DNA of 64,000 nt from the NCBI GenBank assembly GCA_964389365.1, contig CAYMDO010000004.1, forward strand, positions 30,923 to 94,922, written 5' to 3'. Source of the DNA: UBA993 sp964389365 (GTDB lineage: Bacteria > Bacillota > Dethiobacteria > DTU022). Below the pieces are notes generated by a model. The model was not told the origin of the DNA and searched no databases. It saw only the letters and a list, made by a program, of their open reading frames with translations. Positions 25,680 through 34,856 of the stretch are shown here, one piece after another (the first letter of the stretch is position 1; every line of letters begins with the position of its first letter). The translations under genes and the position numbers were made by a program.

Positions 25680-27614
25680 TCAAGCTTTGTGAACATGAAA
25701 AGAATGATCGGTCAGAGTTTGCAGACGGTTTACTACAAGCATCGCTTCCTTAAGCAAAGTGCGCTCTTTTTTATTAAGTTGCCCTAGATCGATTACATTA
25801 TCAGGAGTGTGCCCTATCCGCATCCTGTCTACGGAATTTCGGATTCTGAACATCAATAATGACTCAAAAGCCGCTTCGACAAACTCTGCATCATCGGCCT
25901 TGAATACTCCCCTAGATTTTAGACTGTGGATCCGGTCGAAACTGTTTGTTTCCCGAATTCCTTCCCTAAGTGCAAAAAGGCGGATGCAATCAACCAGGTG
26001 AACCATAACCTCAGTTTTTAAGTTTACTTTACGTTTCTTGCTGCTGGTTCTGCGGGTAATAATGTTCCCGAATATACTCAGTGGAACCCTGTGTTTCAGA
26101 TCGTCTTCGGCTATAAAGAGAAGGGCGTGCTTTGATTCTTTAATAAGCGCAGTACTGTAGTTTTTTAGCTGTTCGTACAGTGTATATTCTCCGTAAAGGT
26201 AGCGGTAGTCCAGGAAAATAGTCATGTTGCGGATATCTTTCGGATCAAGGGTCGTGGTCCAACGGTTTAGCATAGCTTTCCATTCGGAGAAGGGCCGGCA
26301 CCACTGGGGGTTGTCAGGCAGGACAAGGCCGCTGCAGCGATTGAAACCACACATTTCCAGGCCGGAAACAATTATTTTACCGAGGTTCAGGAAATATTCA
26401 GCAGTTTTATCTTTTTCATCGGTGTTGACGTCTGCATAAATAATACCATGATCCTGATCGGTTCGCGCAAACTGTTCTTTACGCCCGGCACTACCCATTG
26501 TGATTAAACAATAATCTATCGGTGGTTTCCCCCAACCTTTACTGACCATCTCAATTTCGGCTATCTCAATGACCCGCCGGGTGATCCGATCATATAATTC
26601 TGTCAGCAGGGTACAGATTTCCGAAGCAAAAGCTCGTTCAGTCAACAGGGCTTGCTGAACCTGGTCTATTTCCCTGATTAAACCTGCTAACCCGGCAAAG
26701 TTATCCTGGTATTCGATTTGCCTGATAATCGACAACGCACCACTGTTGCGGTTACGGATTAAATCTTTGACTGTGATTATGCCGTGTAAAATATCGTAGT
26801 CATCGGTAATAACTATGTGTTTTATATTGTACCTTGTCATCATTAAAAGAGCCCGGTAACTAAAATCGTCGGGTTTAACTGTGATTAAATTGCCGGACAT
26901 TATTTCGTGTGCTCTCCGGCTTAAATCTGGATGAGTAGTGGTGAGGACTTTGTGAACTAGGTCTTTTTCGGTGATAATACCAATAGGTTTGCCATTAAAA
27001 GCTGCTACAACCACCGAACTGACCTTGTATTTGCGCATTTTTTGAGCTACATCGCTTATTTTATCCATCGGCAGGCAGGTAACTACCTGATCCCGGGCAA
27101 TATCAGCTACCCGTCGGCGAAGACTTTGGCCCTGGAAGAATTGTTCTTCATAACGGCTGTCTGCAAAAGTCAAGTAGAGTTCTTTCAATCTGGCAGCAAG
27201 AGTCTTGGTGAAAAAATCGGCAAAGCAGCTGTTACCGGCCAGGGTTTGTTGAAAGTTTTTCTGGCTGATTAACATGCAGGTTAAATCATCGGCAGCGATC
27301 ATGGAAACTGGATAAGCATCATCTGATAGCAGCACCGTAACCCCGAAAAAATCTCCCTTGCTTCTTATCGTGGCTACAGATTCTTCGTTGCCTAATCTGG
27401 CCAGCGCTTTAGCTTTACCGGCCAAAATAAAAAAAAGGATATGCTTCGAAGGTTCTCCCTCGCGAAAAATAAAGCTATCCTTAGGATAATATTTGATCGT
27501 AGCTTCATCAATAATTGCGGAGATAGCTTTATCTTCGATAAATGTAAAAGGCGTAGTCATTTTCAGGATATTAAACAGTTCTTCTTTACTGTAATCCGGA
27601 ACCGGAGCATCCAT
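25680..27614 (-). CDS. cNMP-binding/CBS/DUF294 nucleotidyltransferase-like signalling protein
   Basis: A 644-residue cytosolic protein. Order: a cyclic nucleotide-binding-like domain (about 1-130, FREGEPSKHILFFILAGKA), paired CBS domains (about 165-295, GIITEKDLVHKVL, HGIITVKDLI), and a DUF294 nucleotidyltransferase domain near 370 with GSAGRKEQFARTDQDHG, followed by a helical C-terminal domain. Relatives resemble GlnD-type uridylyltransferases and are thought to regulate transport or metabolism. ATG 27614 has GAGGG 8 bases upstream. It shares an operon with the exonuclease and lies near the sodium:solute symporter, which it may regulate. Confidence 0.87.
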   Translation of the reverse strand: MDAPVPDYSKEELFNILKMTTPFTFIEDKAISAIIDEATIKYYPKDSFIFREGEPSKHILFFILAGKAKALARLGNEESVATIRSKGDFFGVTVLLSDDAYPVSMIAADDLTCMLISQKNFQQTLAGNSCFADFFTKTLAARLKELYLTFADSRYEEQFFQGQSLRRRVADIARDQVVTCLPMDKISDVAQKMRKYKVSSVVVAAFNGKPIGIITEKDLVHKVLTTTHPDLSRRAHEIMSGNLITVKPDDFSYRALLMMTRYNIKHIVITDDYDILHGIITVKDLIRNRNSGALSIIRQIEYQDNFAGLAGLIREIDQVQQALLTERAFASEICTLLTELYDRITRRVIEIAEIEMVSKGWGKPPIDYCLITMGSAGRKEQFARTDQDHGIIYADVNTDEKDKTAEYFLNLGKIIVSGLEMCGFNRCSGLVLPDNPQWCRPFSEWKAMLNRWTTTLDPKDIRNMTIFLDYRYLYGEYTLYEQLKNYSTALIKESKHALLFIAEDDLKHRVPLSIFGNIITRRTSSKKRKVNLKTEVMVHLVDCIRLFALREGIRETNSFDRIHSLKSRGVFKADDAEFVEAAFESLLMFRIRNSVDRMRIGHTPDNVIDLGQLNKKERTLLKEAMLVVNRLQTLTDHSFHVHKA

Positions 27615-27680
27615 GAAATTTACCCTCATTGTTTTGAAATCTCTGTTGTTAGGATTATAACGATAAAGATTTGCAGTGGC

Positions 27681-27716
27681 AATAATAAAGAGGATTCACT
27701 ATGTAAGGGAATCCTC
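27681..27716 (-). terminator. Terminator downstream of the decayed acyl-CoA ligase gene
   Basis: On the minus strand GAGGATTC and GAATCCTC (27690-27697 and 27709-27716) form an 8-bp stem followed by TTTATTATT. It separates the pseudogene from the DUF294 gene. Confidence 0.75.
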
Positions 27717-27771
27717 AGCATAAACTGTCAGCAATAAATCATGTTCCTTAAAAAAGCAAAGATGTTGCGTT

Positions 27772-29232
27772 CTAATTAGCTTGCTTGTTTTTAGTTTCTC
27801 CTTCTTCCCAGAGCATGCGGCGCATAACTTTACCAATCATTGTTTTGGGCAGCTCTGTTCTGAATTCGATCAGTTTCGGTACTTTATATGAGGCTAAGTT
27901 AGTTTTGCAGTGCTCGATAACTTCTGCTTCAGTCATCATTTCCCCTTCTTTGAGGACGATATAAGCTTTAAGAGTCTCGCTGCAATAAGGATCGTTGATT
28001 CCCGCTACGGTTGCTTCCATGATTTTTGGATGAGCATAAAGAACTTCTTCTGCAGCGCGTGGATAGATGTTTAAGCCACCGGCAATCACCATATCCTTTT
28101 TGCGGTCAACTATAAAAACGTATCCTTCTTCATCGGCTCGGGCGATATCACCTGTACAAAACCAGCCGTCACAAAAGTTCTGTGCAGTCTCTTCAGGCAT
28201 ATTCAGATAGCCTTCTATTACCTGAGGTCCACGCAGGCATAGTTCCCCTATTCCACCGATTGGTAATTTTTCTTTGCCGGTTTCAACATCAACAATTTTA
28301 TATTCTGTATCAGGCATCGGCAAGCCAGTGCTTCAGGGTTTCCGTTTGCCGTAAACCGGGTTGGCATGAGTAACCGGTGATGTTTCAGATAAACCAAACC
28401 CTTCAACCAATCTGCCTCCTGTGTTTTTTTCAAATTGCTGCTGTACCTCAACCGGCAGCGGTGCAGCACCGCTAATACAGATTCTGATCGATTTAATATC
28501 GAAATTTTTAAGGTTTTGTGCGTTGTTAATGGCTACATAGATAGTTGGCACACCAGGGAAAAGGGTTGGCTTTTGCTTGTCGATTATTTTTAATACATCT
28601 TCTAAAACAAAGCAAGGCACTAACACCAGTTTACCGCCATTCAACAGGCCAGGTTTAAAACGGTGGTCAGGCCATAGCTGTGAAAGAATGGAAGAACGCC
28701 TAATGCGATCTCTTTTCCATCCTGGTAATCCGTGCACCAGGCTTTAAACTAGGACATGTTGGCAACCAGGTTACTGTGCTTTAAAACAGCCCCTTTGGAG
28801 ATGCTCGTTGTTTCTCCTGTTTAGAGGAATAATGCGCGATCTTCAGGTTTAATTTCCACAACAGGCGGTTTTTTCCCACTATATTTTTTAAGCAGTTCAA
28901 CAGGCGAATAGTCTTCCTTGTGAAGCGTAACCCGGTCCCCTTCTTTTTTTCTTTAAAAAGCGTGTAAAGCATATATAAGAAATTGGGGAGGAAATCTTTA
29001 ATACTGCCGGCTATGACGTTCTTTATATTTGTGTTCAATTGGACTTCTTTTATTATGTTATAAAAGCGTGTTAGGGTAATTACTGTTTCAGCTCCCGGCC
29101 CATGAAATGAACCGCCGCTTGTTCACTGTATCGATACGCAGCTTTCCGGATAAGCTGATAGAGGGAAAGACGTGGGTAATCAATACTGTGTGGCTCTTGT
29201 GGTTCGTAATTCTTTAGCCATACTTTCTCCAT
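27772..29232 (-). pseudogene. Decayed long-chain acyl-CoA ligase (FadD-like)
   Basis: Pieces of one AMP-forming acyl-CoA ligase are spread over three phases. The N-terminus (ATG 29232, MEKVWLKNYEP...HSIDYP) is clean for about 45 codons. It then jumps at about 29095 to GAETVITLTRFYNI, an apparent deletion of some 70-80 codons. Further lesions are frameshifts near 28920 and 28655, TAA and TAG codons inside the P-loop region (near 28823 and 28748), and TGA at 28333-28335, which breaks KRKP from the next conserved segment. The C-terminal domain (FCTGDIARADEEGYVFIVDRKKD in two parts) is intact from 28323. The gene cannot give an active enzyme. It once probably activated fatty acids for beta-oxidation. 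Confidence 0.9.
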
Positions 29233-29681
29233 AGCATAGATCTCCCAAGCGGTGTTTATTAATAAAGTTGGTAGGCTAAAAGATTATTCTGCACAAAATA
29301 CAGAAACTATGCTAATATTTAAAAATATAATTAAATACATGTAAATATTGAATAATACAAAATATATGTCGATTTATCAAGATAGCTAATTGGTTCATTA
29401 CTGGTGCCAGGTGGTTTAATACAGCTGCCGGTTTTCGCTGGTCCTTTAATTGCTGATATTGGTTTTCGGCTTGTGCTAGGGCGGGTTTGCGGGCAAAATA
29501 CCAGGTGCTACAGCGATAAAATATTTTGTGCTGTTTTTAAACAGGCAGGATTACCTGATTAAGCGTAGAATGAATATATTTAATTTAGAGCAATATGGAT
29601 AAATTGGGAAGGAAGCGGAAATAAAAATAATAATATACAAATAAATACAACACAAAATATATTCAGAAAGGAGGTGAAAGC
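29233..29681. other. AT-rich gene-poor gap before the symporter genes
   Basis: No convincing gene. The flanks (29281-29400 and 29570-29665) are very AT-rich and probably hold the symporter promoter. In the middle, a 58-codon plus-strand stretch (about 29385-29561) is open, hydrophobic at its start and free of a start codon or ribosome binding site. It could be the tail of a lost gene. Confidence 0.4.
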
Positions 29682-30002
29682 ATGTCGGACGAGAGCAGAA
29701 AGAGCTATAAACTGGAAGTTTGGGTTACGGCGATTTGTTTCATTCTTATTTCACTAACCGGTGGTTTCTTTAGTTCATTTGTAGTTATCTTAAACGAACA
29801 GTTTTTTGATAAAGTTCCTTCGCCGGAACAGCTGGTTCAATATTATGGCGAATCCATGTTTGTTGCAAAAGAGGGGATGTCCGTGCTCGGCTTTCCTTTA
29901 CATTATTTCTTATTGATCATGCTCAGTTGGATTGGTGCTACACTGATTGGCGCGATTTGGTGCGTTATTATGGATCGGTTGGAAGAAAAACAGAGGGCTT
30001 AG
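29682..30002 (+). CDS. Small membrane subunit of a sodium:solute symporter (DUF4212-like)
   Basis: A 106-residue protein with two membrane helices (about 13-35 and 72-95) linked by a polar loop. Small proteins of this type are encoded directly before SSS-family permeases and are taken to be part of the transporter. AAAGGAGGTG stands 6 bases before the ATG. The permease follows 28 bases downstream. I assign the family from size, topology and neighbour rather than from a strong motif. Confidence 0.75.
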   Translation: MSDESRKSYKLEVWVTAICFILISLTGGFFSSFVVILNEQFFDKVPSPEQLVQYYGESMFVAKEGMSVLGFPLHYFLLIMLSWIGATLIGAIWCVIMDRLEEKQRA

Positions 30003-30030
30003 AGCCTGTTGAAAGGAGGGAAAACTCTAT

Positions 30031-31689
30031 ATGGAACCAAGAGGTGAAGTATTTGTTCTCGGCTTAATCCTCAGCCTTATTGTTCTTTTAATTTCCGTGT
30101 TTATTAGTGTCTGGGCCCGTCGTTTTACCCGTAACCTGGGGGATTATTACGTTGCCGGACGCAGTATCGGCGCCTTAAACAATGGTCTGGCGATGGTATC
30201 GCTGGCGCTCAGCCTTACTACATTTATCGGTTTAACAGCCATGATTCTTAAGGGTGTTTATATTGTTATTGCACTTTCTGCTTCTTTTACAGCTGCTTTT
30301 ATTGGGTTATTGCTGCTGGCTGCCCCATACCTGAGGCGCCATAAGTCATTTACCACAATGGCTTTTATTGCTGAACGTTATAATAGCAGAACGCTCCGCT
30401 TCATTTCTGTTATCATTATGCTGATCGTCAGTGTTCTTTACCTTGGAGGCAACCTGAAAGGGATCGGCATTGTTTTTTACTACCTCCTGGGGGTACCTGA
30501 AGTCGTTGGTATTATCGTTGGCGGCCTGGTTGTTACTCTCTATGTTACCCTGGGCGGAATGTACGGAGTTACGTACAATCAGACTTTCCAAACCATCGTG
30601 CTCATTTTTTGCCTGATGTTCCCGGTAGCAATTGTTCTTAAAGTACTCGGAGCTTCCGGTTGGGTCTTTCCGCCACTTGGCTACGGCAACTTGGTACCAT
30701 TAATGAACCAGGCTGTGCCGCACTTTTTCTGGCCTATGCTGGTTCATCCAATTGTATATATAGCACTCTTTCTCGGTTCATTCTTCGGCATAATCGGTCT
30801 ACCTCACTTCGTGATGCGCTACTTTACAGTGCGTGATGCCAGGGAAGCACGGTGGAGCACGGTGATCTGTGTATTCCTGGTTGGTTTGGTTAACACAACC
30901 GTTTTTGCTACAGGCTTTGCCGCAATGTATTACATGCGCAACCAGGGTATCGATATTCCTCAGGCTGCTTTTGATTATGTGGTATTCATTCTGATTGATG
31001 TCCTGGCAGGGCAGGGATGGCTGGCAATTGTCGTTGCCGGCTCTGTGGCAGCCGGTTTGTCTACAGTTGCCGGGTTACTCCTGATTATGGGGGCCGGTTT
31101 GATTCACGATTTATACGGTGAGTTAAAGCCAAATGTAGACGATGAAAAGAAGCTAAAACTCTCTTACGCAGCTATGTTTATTGTGGGTGTGTTGGTGACC
31201 CTTTTCTCGCTTAACCCACCCCAGTTTATTCTGGAAGCTATTATGTGGTCTTTCGGGATTGCCGCTGCCGGTCTTGGAGTGCCTATTGTGTTAGGTATCT
31301 GGTGGAAGCGAACAAACAAATACGGTGTTGGTGCTGGTATGGTTATTGGAGCCCTTGTCGGTTTCTACGGTTGGATTTTAATTGGCTACCTTGGCATGGA
31401 CCCTGTCACCATTCCGTTCCCTATTTTTGCCAAGTATTTCTACGGACCGCTCGGCTGGATAAAAATTATTGCCGTTGCTGTACCGCTGTCATTTATTCTG
31501 ACCGTGGTGGTCTCCTGGTTAACACCGGCACCACCTATGGAACTGCAAAAGCAGGTCGATGTAATGCACGGTTGGCAGGATTATGATGAAAAACGTTACA
31601 ACGGAAAGGGTTTTCCGATCACTGTAGTTATTTTGTCCCTGGCGATCATGTGGTTTATGACCACGCTTTATGATGTTTTCCCCAAATAG
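30031..31689 (+). CDS. Sodium:solute symporter (SSS family), probable carboxylate uptake
   Basis: A 552-residue permease with about 13 membrane helices. The family features are the early DYYVAGRSIGALNNGLAM segment after helix 1, the glycine-rich GLTAMILKG region, and GLPHFVMRYFTVRDAREAR near 250, which is typical of acetate/pyruvate-type symporters. The C-terminus has another helix near 520-540. The small subunit upstream, the DUF294/exonuclease pair and the two CoA-ligase-like genes downstream suggest a short-chain or aromatic carboxylate as substrate (inference). AAAGGAGGG lies upstream of the ATG. Confidence 0.9.
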   Translation: MEPRGEVFVLGLILSLIVLLISVFISVWARRFTRNLGDYYVAGRSIGALNNGLAMVSLALSLTTFIGLTAMILKGVYIVIALSASFTAAFIGLLLLAAPYLRRHKSFTTMAFIAERYNSRTLRFISVIIMLIVSVLYLGGNLKGIGIVFYYLLGVPEVVGIIVGGLVVTLYVTLGGMYGVTYNQTFQTIVLIFCLMFPVAIVLKVLGASGWVFPPLGYGNLVPLMNQAVPHFFWPMLVHPIVYIALFLGSFFGIIGLPHFVMRYFTVRDAREARWSTVICVFLVGLVNTTVFATGFAAMYYMRNQGIDIPQAAFDYVVFILIDVLAGQGWLAIVVAGSVAAGLSTVAGLLLIMGAGLIHDLYGELKPNVDDEKKLKLSYAAMFIVGVLVTLFSLNPPQFILEAIMWSFGIAAAGLGVPIVLGIWWKRTNKYGVGAGMVIGALVGFYGWILIGYLGMDPVTIPFPIFAKYFYGPLGWIKIIAVAVPLSFILTVVVSWLTPAPPMELQKQVDVMHGWQDYDEKRYNGKGFPITVVILSLAIMWFMTTLYDVFPK

Positions 31690-31695
31690 ATAAAA

Positions 31696-31745
31696 GCATA
31701 GCCAGGTTCCCCGCAGGCAGCGGGGAACCTGGCTATGCAGTTTTG
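31696..31745 (+). terminator. Terminator after the symporter gene
   Basis: An exact 19-bp inverted repeat (31696-31714 with 31720-31738) with a 5-base loop is followed by AGTTTT. It separates the symporter from the ligase pair. Confidence 0.93.
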
Positions 31746-31773
31746 ATTGATACACCCGGGAGGTGATGGCTTT

Positions 31774-33234
31774 ATGGAGAATTGGGATAAGTTATGTAAA
31801 ATGCCTTATAAAGATATTAAAGAAATGCAAGATCGTAAATTCCGCGCTTTTGTTGCCAACCAGCTTTATATTTATAGTCCTTATTACAGTGCATTGCTAA
31901 AAGCACATAAAATTGATCCCTTAAAAATTAAAGGCATCGAAGATCTGAAGCACTTGCCTTTTACCTACAAATTGGATATTGCACCAACTGATGAGAATCC
32001 CAAAAAACACAAAGATTTTGTCATACGCCCCGATGAGGAAGTTACAGAGAAATATGGCCATTTAGCCAAGATGTCGATGACTGGCGGAAAAGATCTGGTA
32101 GAGGAAAGGGTTTACGATTATCGACCGGTTCACATCCATTTTACAACAGGCAGAACAGCTTTGCCGACACCTTTTGTTTATTCAAAACGTGATTTGGATA
32201 ACCTGCGTGAATCAGGGTCTCGTCTGATGAACGTTTTTGAACTTACCAACAAAGATATTTTCATAAACTGTTTTCCTTTCGCTCCGCACCTTGCTTTCTG
32301 GACCAGCTATTTTGGAGCAGAAAAAATGAATGTTGCTGGTTTTCATAGTGGTGGAGGAAAGATTGTCGGAACGAATAACCTGATGGATGCATTTGAATAC
32401 ATGCGCCCGACAGTGTCGGTTTTTATTCCGGGCTATTGTTATTACTTCTTACGCGAAGCTGTTAAGCAGGGCCGGGATTTTTCTTCGATTAAAAAGATTT
32501 TCTTCGGCGGCGAAAGAGTCCCGCCCGGCCTGAAAGATAAAATAAAGGAGCTGCTTTCCCAACTGGGGGCTGAAGACGTGATGGTACTGGCCACCTATGG
32601 TATGACCGAAGCTAAAGTAGCCTGGGGCGAGTGTCCGTCTCATGATGAATACTTTGGTTACCATACTTATCCGGACATGGAGGTAATTGAAGCCATTGAC
32701 CCTGAAAGTGGTGAACCGGTCGGAGAGGGTGAAGAAGGCGAAGTAGTCTGTTCTGCTATTGATTGGCGGGGCACTGCGGTATTGCGCTACCGGACCGGGG
32801 ATATCGCTAAGGGTGGTTTGCTTTATGAACCATGTCCCAACTGTGGGCGGACAGTACCTCGCATCAGTTCAAATATTCAACGCAAATCAGAAATGAAGGA
32901 ATTCAGCATAACTAAAGTTAAGGGAACTCTTGTCAACCTGAACAATTTTTTCCCGCTATTAATGAGCCACCCGGATGTAGAAGAATGGCAGGTTGAAATG
33001 CGTAAGCGCAACAATGACCCGTTTGACTTAGATGAAATAGTTCTATATGTTGCGCCGATGGGCGATATTGATCGCGACAGTTTTGTGGCCGATATTAAGC
33101 AGAAAGTACTGCGGGATACAGAAGTTTCTTTGACAGATGTTATTTTTAAGTCGGTTCCCGACCTTGTTTCACAGCTGGGTATGGAAACCGAATTAAAAGA
33201 GAAGCGCATTGTCGACAACAGGCCTACAATATAA
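31774..33234 (+). CDS. PaaK-like AMP-forming acyl-CoA ligase, copy 1
   Basis: A 486-residue relative of phenylacetate-CoA ligase, which activates a carboxylic acid through an acyl-adenylate. It keeps the A5 motif ATYGMTEAK near 282, the A7 motif YRTGDIA near 345 and the PaaK-type CPNCGRTVPRI segment. The P-loop, usually SSGTTGKP, reads TTGRTALP near 130, a clear departure. The ATG at 31774 follows GGGAGGTG; the longer frame from 31747 begins within the terminator tail. The substrate is unknown; the neighbouring symporter suggests an imported carboxylate. Confidence 0.85.
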   Translation: MENWDKLCKMPYKDIKEMQDRKFRAFVANQLYIYSPYYSALLKAHKIDPLKIKGIEDLKHLPFTYKLDIAPTDENPKKHKDFVIRPDEEVTEKYGHLAKMSMTGGKDLVEERVYDYRPVHIHFTTGRTALPTPFVYSKRDLDNLRESGSRLMNVFELTNKDIFINCFPFAPHLAFWTSYFGAEKMNVAGFHSGGGKIVGTNNLMDAFEYMRPTVSVFIPGYCYYFLREAVKQGRDFSSIKKIFFGGERVPPGLKDKIKELLSQLGAEDVMVLATYGMTEAKVAWGECPSHDEYFGYHTYPDMEVIEAIDPESGEPVGEGEEGEVVCSAIDWRGTAVLRYRTGDIAKGGLLYEPCPNCGRTVPRISSNIQRKSEMKEFSITKVKGTLVNLNNFFPLLMSHPDVEEWQVEMRKRNNDPFDLDEIVLYVAPMGDIDRDSFVADIKQKVLRDTEVSLTDVIFKSVPDLVSQLGMETELKEKRIVDNRPTI

Positions 33235-33265
33235 TCTTTAATGGATAGGTGAAAGGAGGAAGAGC

Positions 33266-34690
33266 ATGCAGGCATGGAACAAGATTAGCCGGATGCCGGC
33301 GGCGGCAATCAGCAAAATGCAGGATGAGTTACTGCGGACGATGGTTGTGGAACAATTAGCTGTCAGGCATCCTTATTATCGAAATTTGTTCAAAGAGAAA
33401 GGGATAGACCCTGCTGAAATAAAGGGAGTTACAGATTTAAGCATATTACCGTTTACTGAAAAAAAAGATATGCTGGCCCCCCCTGGCGAGTCTCTTTATC
33501 CGAAGCAGTTTGTTCTTGATCTTCCGGCAGAAGATGATGTGAGAGATAAGAAAAAAGGGTTTAGTCTTTTTGGTAAAAAAGACAGCAGTGACGATGCGGA
33601 TAAATTAAAATTTGCATCACTTTATTTTTCTGCTGGACGGACAGCAAAAGCAGTGCCTATCGAGTACACAGGCTATGATATTGACAACCTGAAAGAAGCC
33701 GGCCTCAGGGCGTTCGATATTCTTGGGTTGACCCGGGATGATACGCTGGTCAACGCTTTTTCTTATGCGCCGAATGCTTACTTTTGGCAGATGTTCTACA
33801 GTACCCTCGATCTAGGCAGTACAGCTTTACAAACAGGAGGCGGTCGGGTATTGGGGATGGAAAAAATTCTCAAAGCAGTAGATAACCTTGAAGCGCCTGT
33901 GTTAGCTGCTTCTCCAGGGTATGCCCGATTTGCTTTGCAAACGCTTGAATATTATAATCTAAGTGCTTCAAACCTGGAAAGGATCATCATCGGTATCGAT
34001 TTTGCGCCGTTAGCAGCAGTTGAATGCATCAAAAAACTAATGGAATCTGTCGGCACTAAAAACAACCTGGTACAGCGTATATATTTTAATTCCGAAGCGA
34101 AATCCGGGATTGCGGAATGTGCGCCGGGTTTTGGCTACCACTTAAATCCCGACCATCTGTTGGTTGAAATTGTTGATCCGGAAAGTGGGGCCCTGTTAAG
34201 TGAAGGTAAGAGAGGCGAAATTGTTATTACGAATCTTGATGCCCGTGGTACCGTCATTTTGCGCTTTAGAACAGGCGATATTGCAACCGGCGGATTGGTA
34301 ACAGAACCTTGCCCCAACTGCAAGCGCACTGTGCCGCGGATTATGGGTGATATCGAGCGCAAGGAGCATGTCCTTGAATTGCAGGGCAAAGGCGGCGCTG
34401 TTATATTAGACGGCAATCAACTGCGCCGTATAATGTTTGCCAGGGAGGATGTTCTAGTTTGGTTTGCTGAAATTAACAGGAGCGAAGCCAGTGATGCTTT
34501 GAGGGTAGTAATAAAGAATGTATCGGGAACAGACGAAGCAGCTGTATTGAAGATGGTTGAAGATAATCTCAAAGCGAATTACGACCTGCCAATTACGGTT
34601 GAGATCAGCAGTCTTGATGCTATAGCCAATAAAATTGGTCTTGAGAAATCGATTACTGAACAAAATATTTTTGATTACCGCGGAAATTAA
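33266..34690 (+). CDS. PaaK-like ligase paralogue, copy 2, with degenerate A5 motif
   Basis: A 474-residue homologue of the preceding gene, with the same order of segments and a matching start (WNKISRMPAAAISKMQ against WDKLCKMPYKDIKEMQ). It shares the unusual P-loop (SAGRTAKAVP) and keeps FRTGDIA and CPNCKRTVPRI. The A5 motif YGMTE is replaced by YFNSEA near 274, so the residues that grip the adenylate are altered. A charged insert (KKKGFSLFGKKDSSDD) lies near 93-108. It may be a non-catalytic or differently specific partner of copy 1. The 31-base gap and AAAGGAGGA site show cotranscription. Confidence 0.82.
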   Translation: MQAWNKISRMPAAAISKMQDELLRTMVVEQLAVRHPYYRNLFKEKGIDPAEIKGVTDLSILPFTEKKDMLAPPGESLYPKQFVLDLPAEDDVRDKKKGFSLFGKKDSSDDADKLKFASLYFSAGRTAKAVPIEYTGYDIDNLKEAGLRAFDILGLTRDDTLVNAFSYAPNAYFWQMFYSTLDLGSTALQTGGGRVLGMEKILKAVDNLEAPVLAASPGYARFALQTLEYYNLSASNLERIIIGIDFAPLAAVECIKKLMESVGTKNNLVQRIYFNSEAKSGIAECAPGFGYHLNPDHLLVEIVDPESGALLSEGKRGEIVITNLDARGTVILRFRTGDIATGGLVTEPCPNCKRTVPRIMGDIERKEHVLELQGKGGAVILDGNQLRRIMFAREDVLVWFAEINRSEASDALRVVIKNVSGTDEAAVLKMVEDNLKANYDLPITVEISSLDAIANKIGLEKSITEQNIFDYRGN

Positions 34691-34702
34691 CTCCAATTTT
34701 AT

Positions 34703-34735
34703 GCAGCCTCCTGGTAGCAGGAGGCTGCTTTGTTT
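34703..34735 (+). terminator. Terminator after the ligase pair
   Basis: A perfect 11-bp stem (34703-34713 with 34718-34728), a GTAG loop and then TTTGTTT. Confidence 0.92.
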
Positions 34736-34763
34736 ATCTATTCTCAGGGTTAGATCACTTGCC

Positions 34764-34792
34764 TTTTCAAGGTAACCCAATGATGATATAAT
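34764..34792 (+). promoter_or_regulatory. Candidate promoter of the two-component genes
   Basis: TATAAT at 34787-34792 lies 17 bases after a weak -35 element, TTTTCA at 34764-34769, and about 65 bases before the kinase start. Confidence 0.5.
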
Positions 34793-34856
34793 CAGGAAGC
34801 AGCGCAAGAGCACAGGGTTTCCCTTAACTATTTAAGGATGAAAGGCGGTTATTTAC

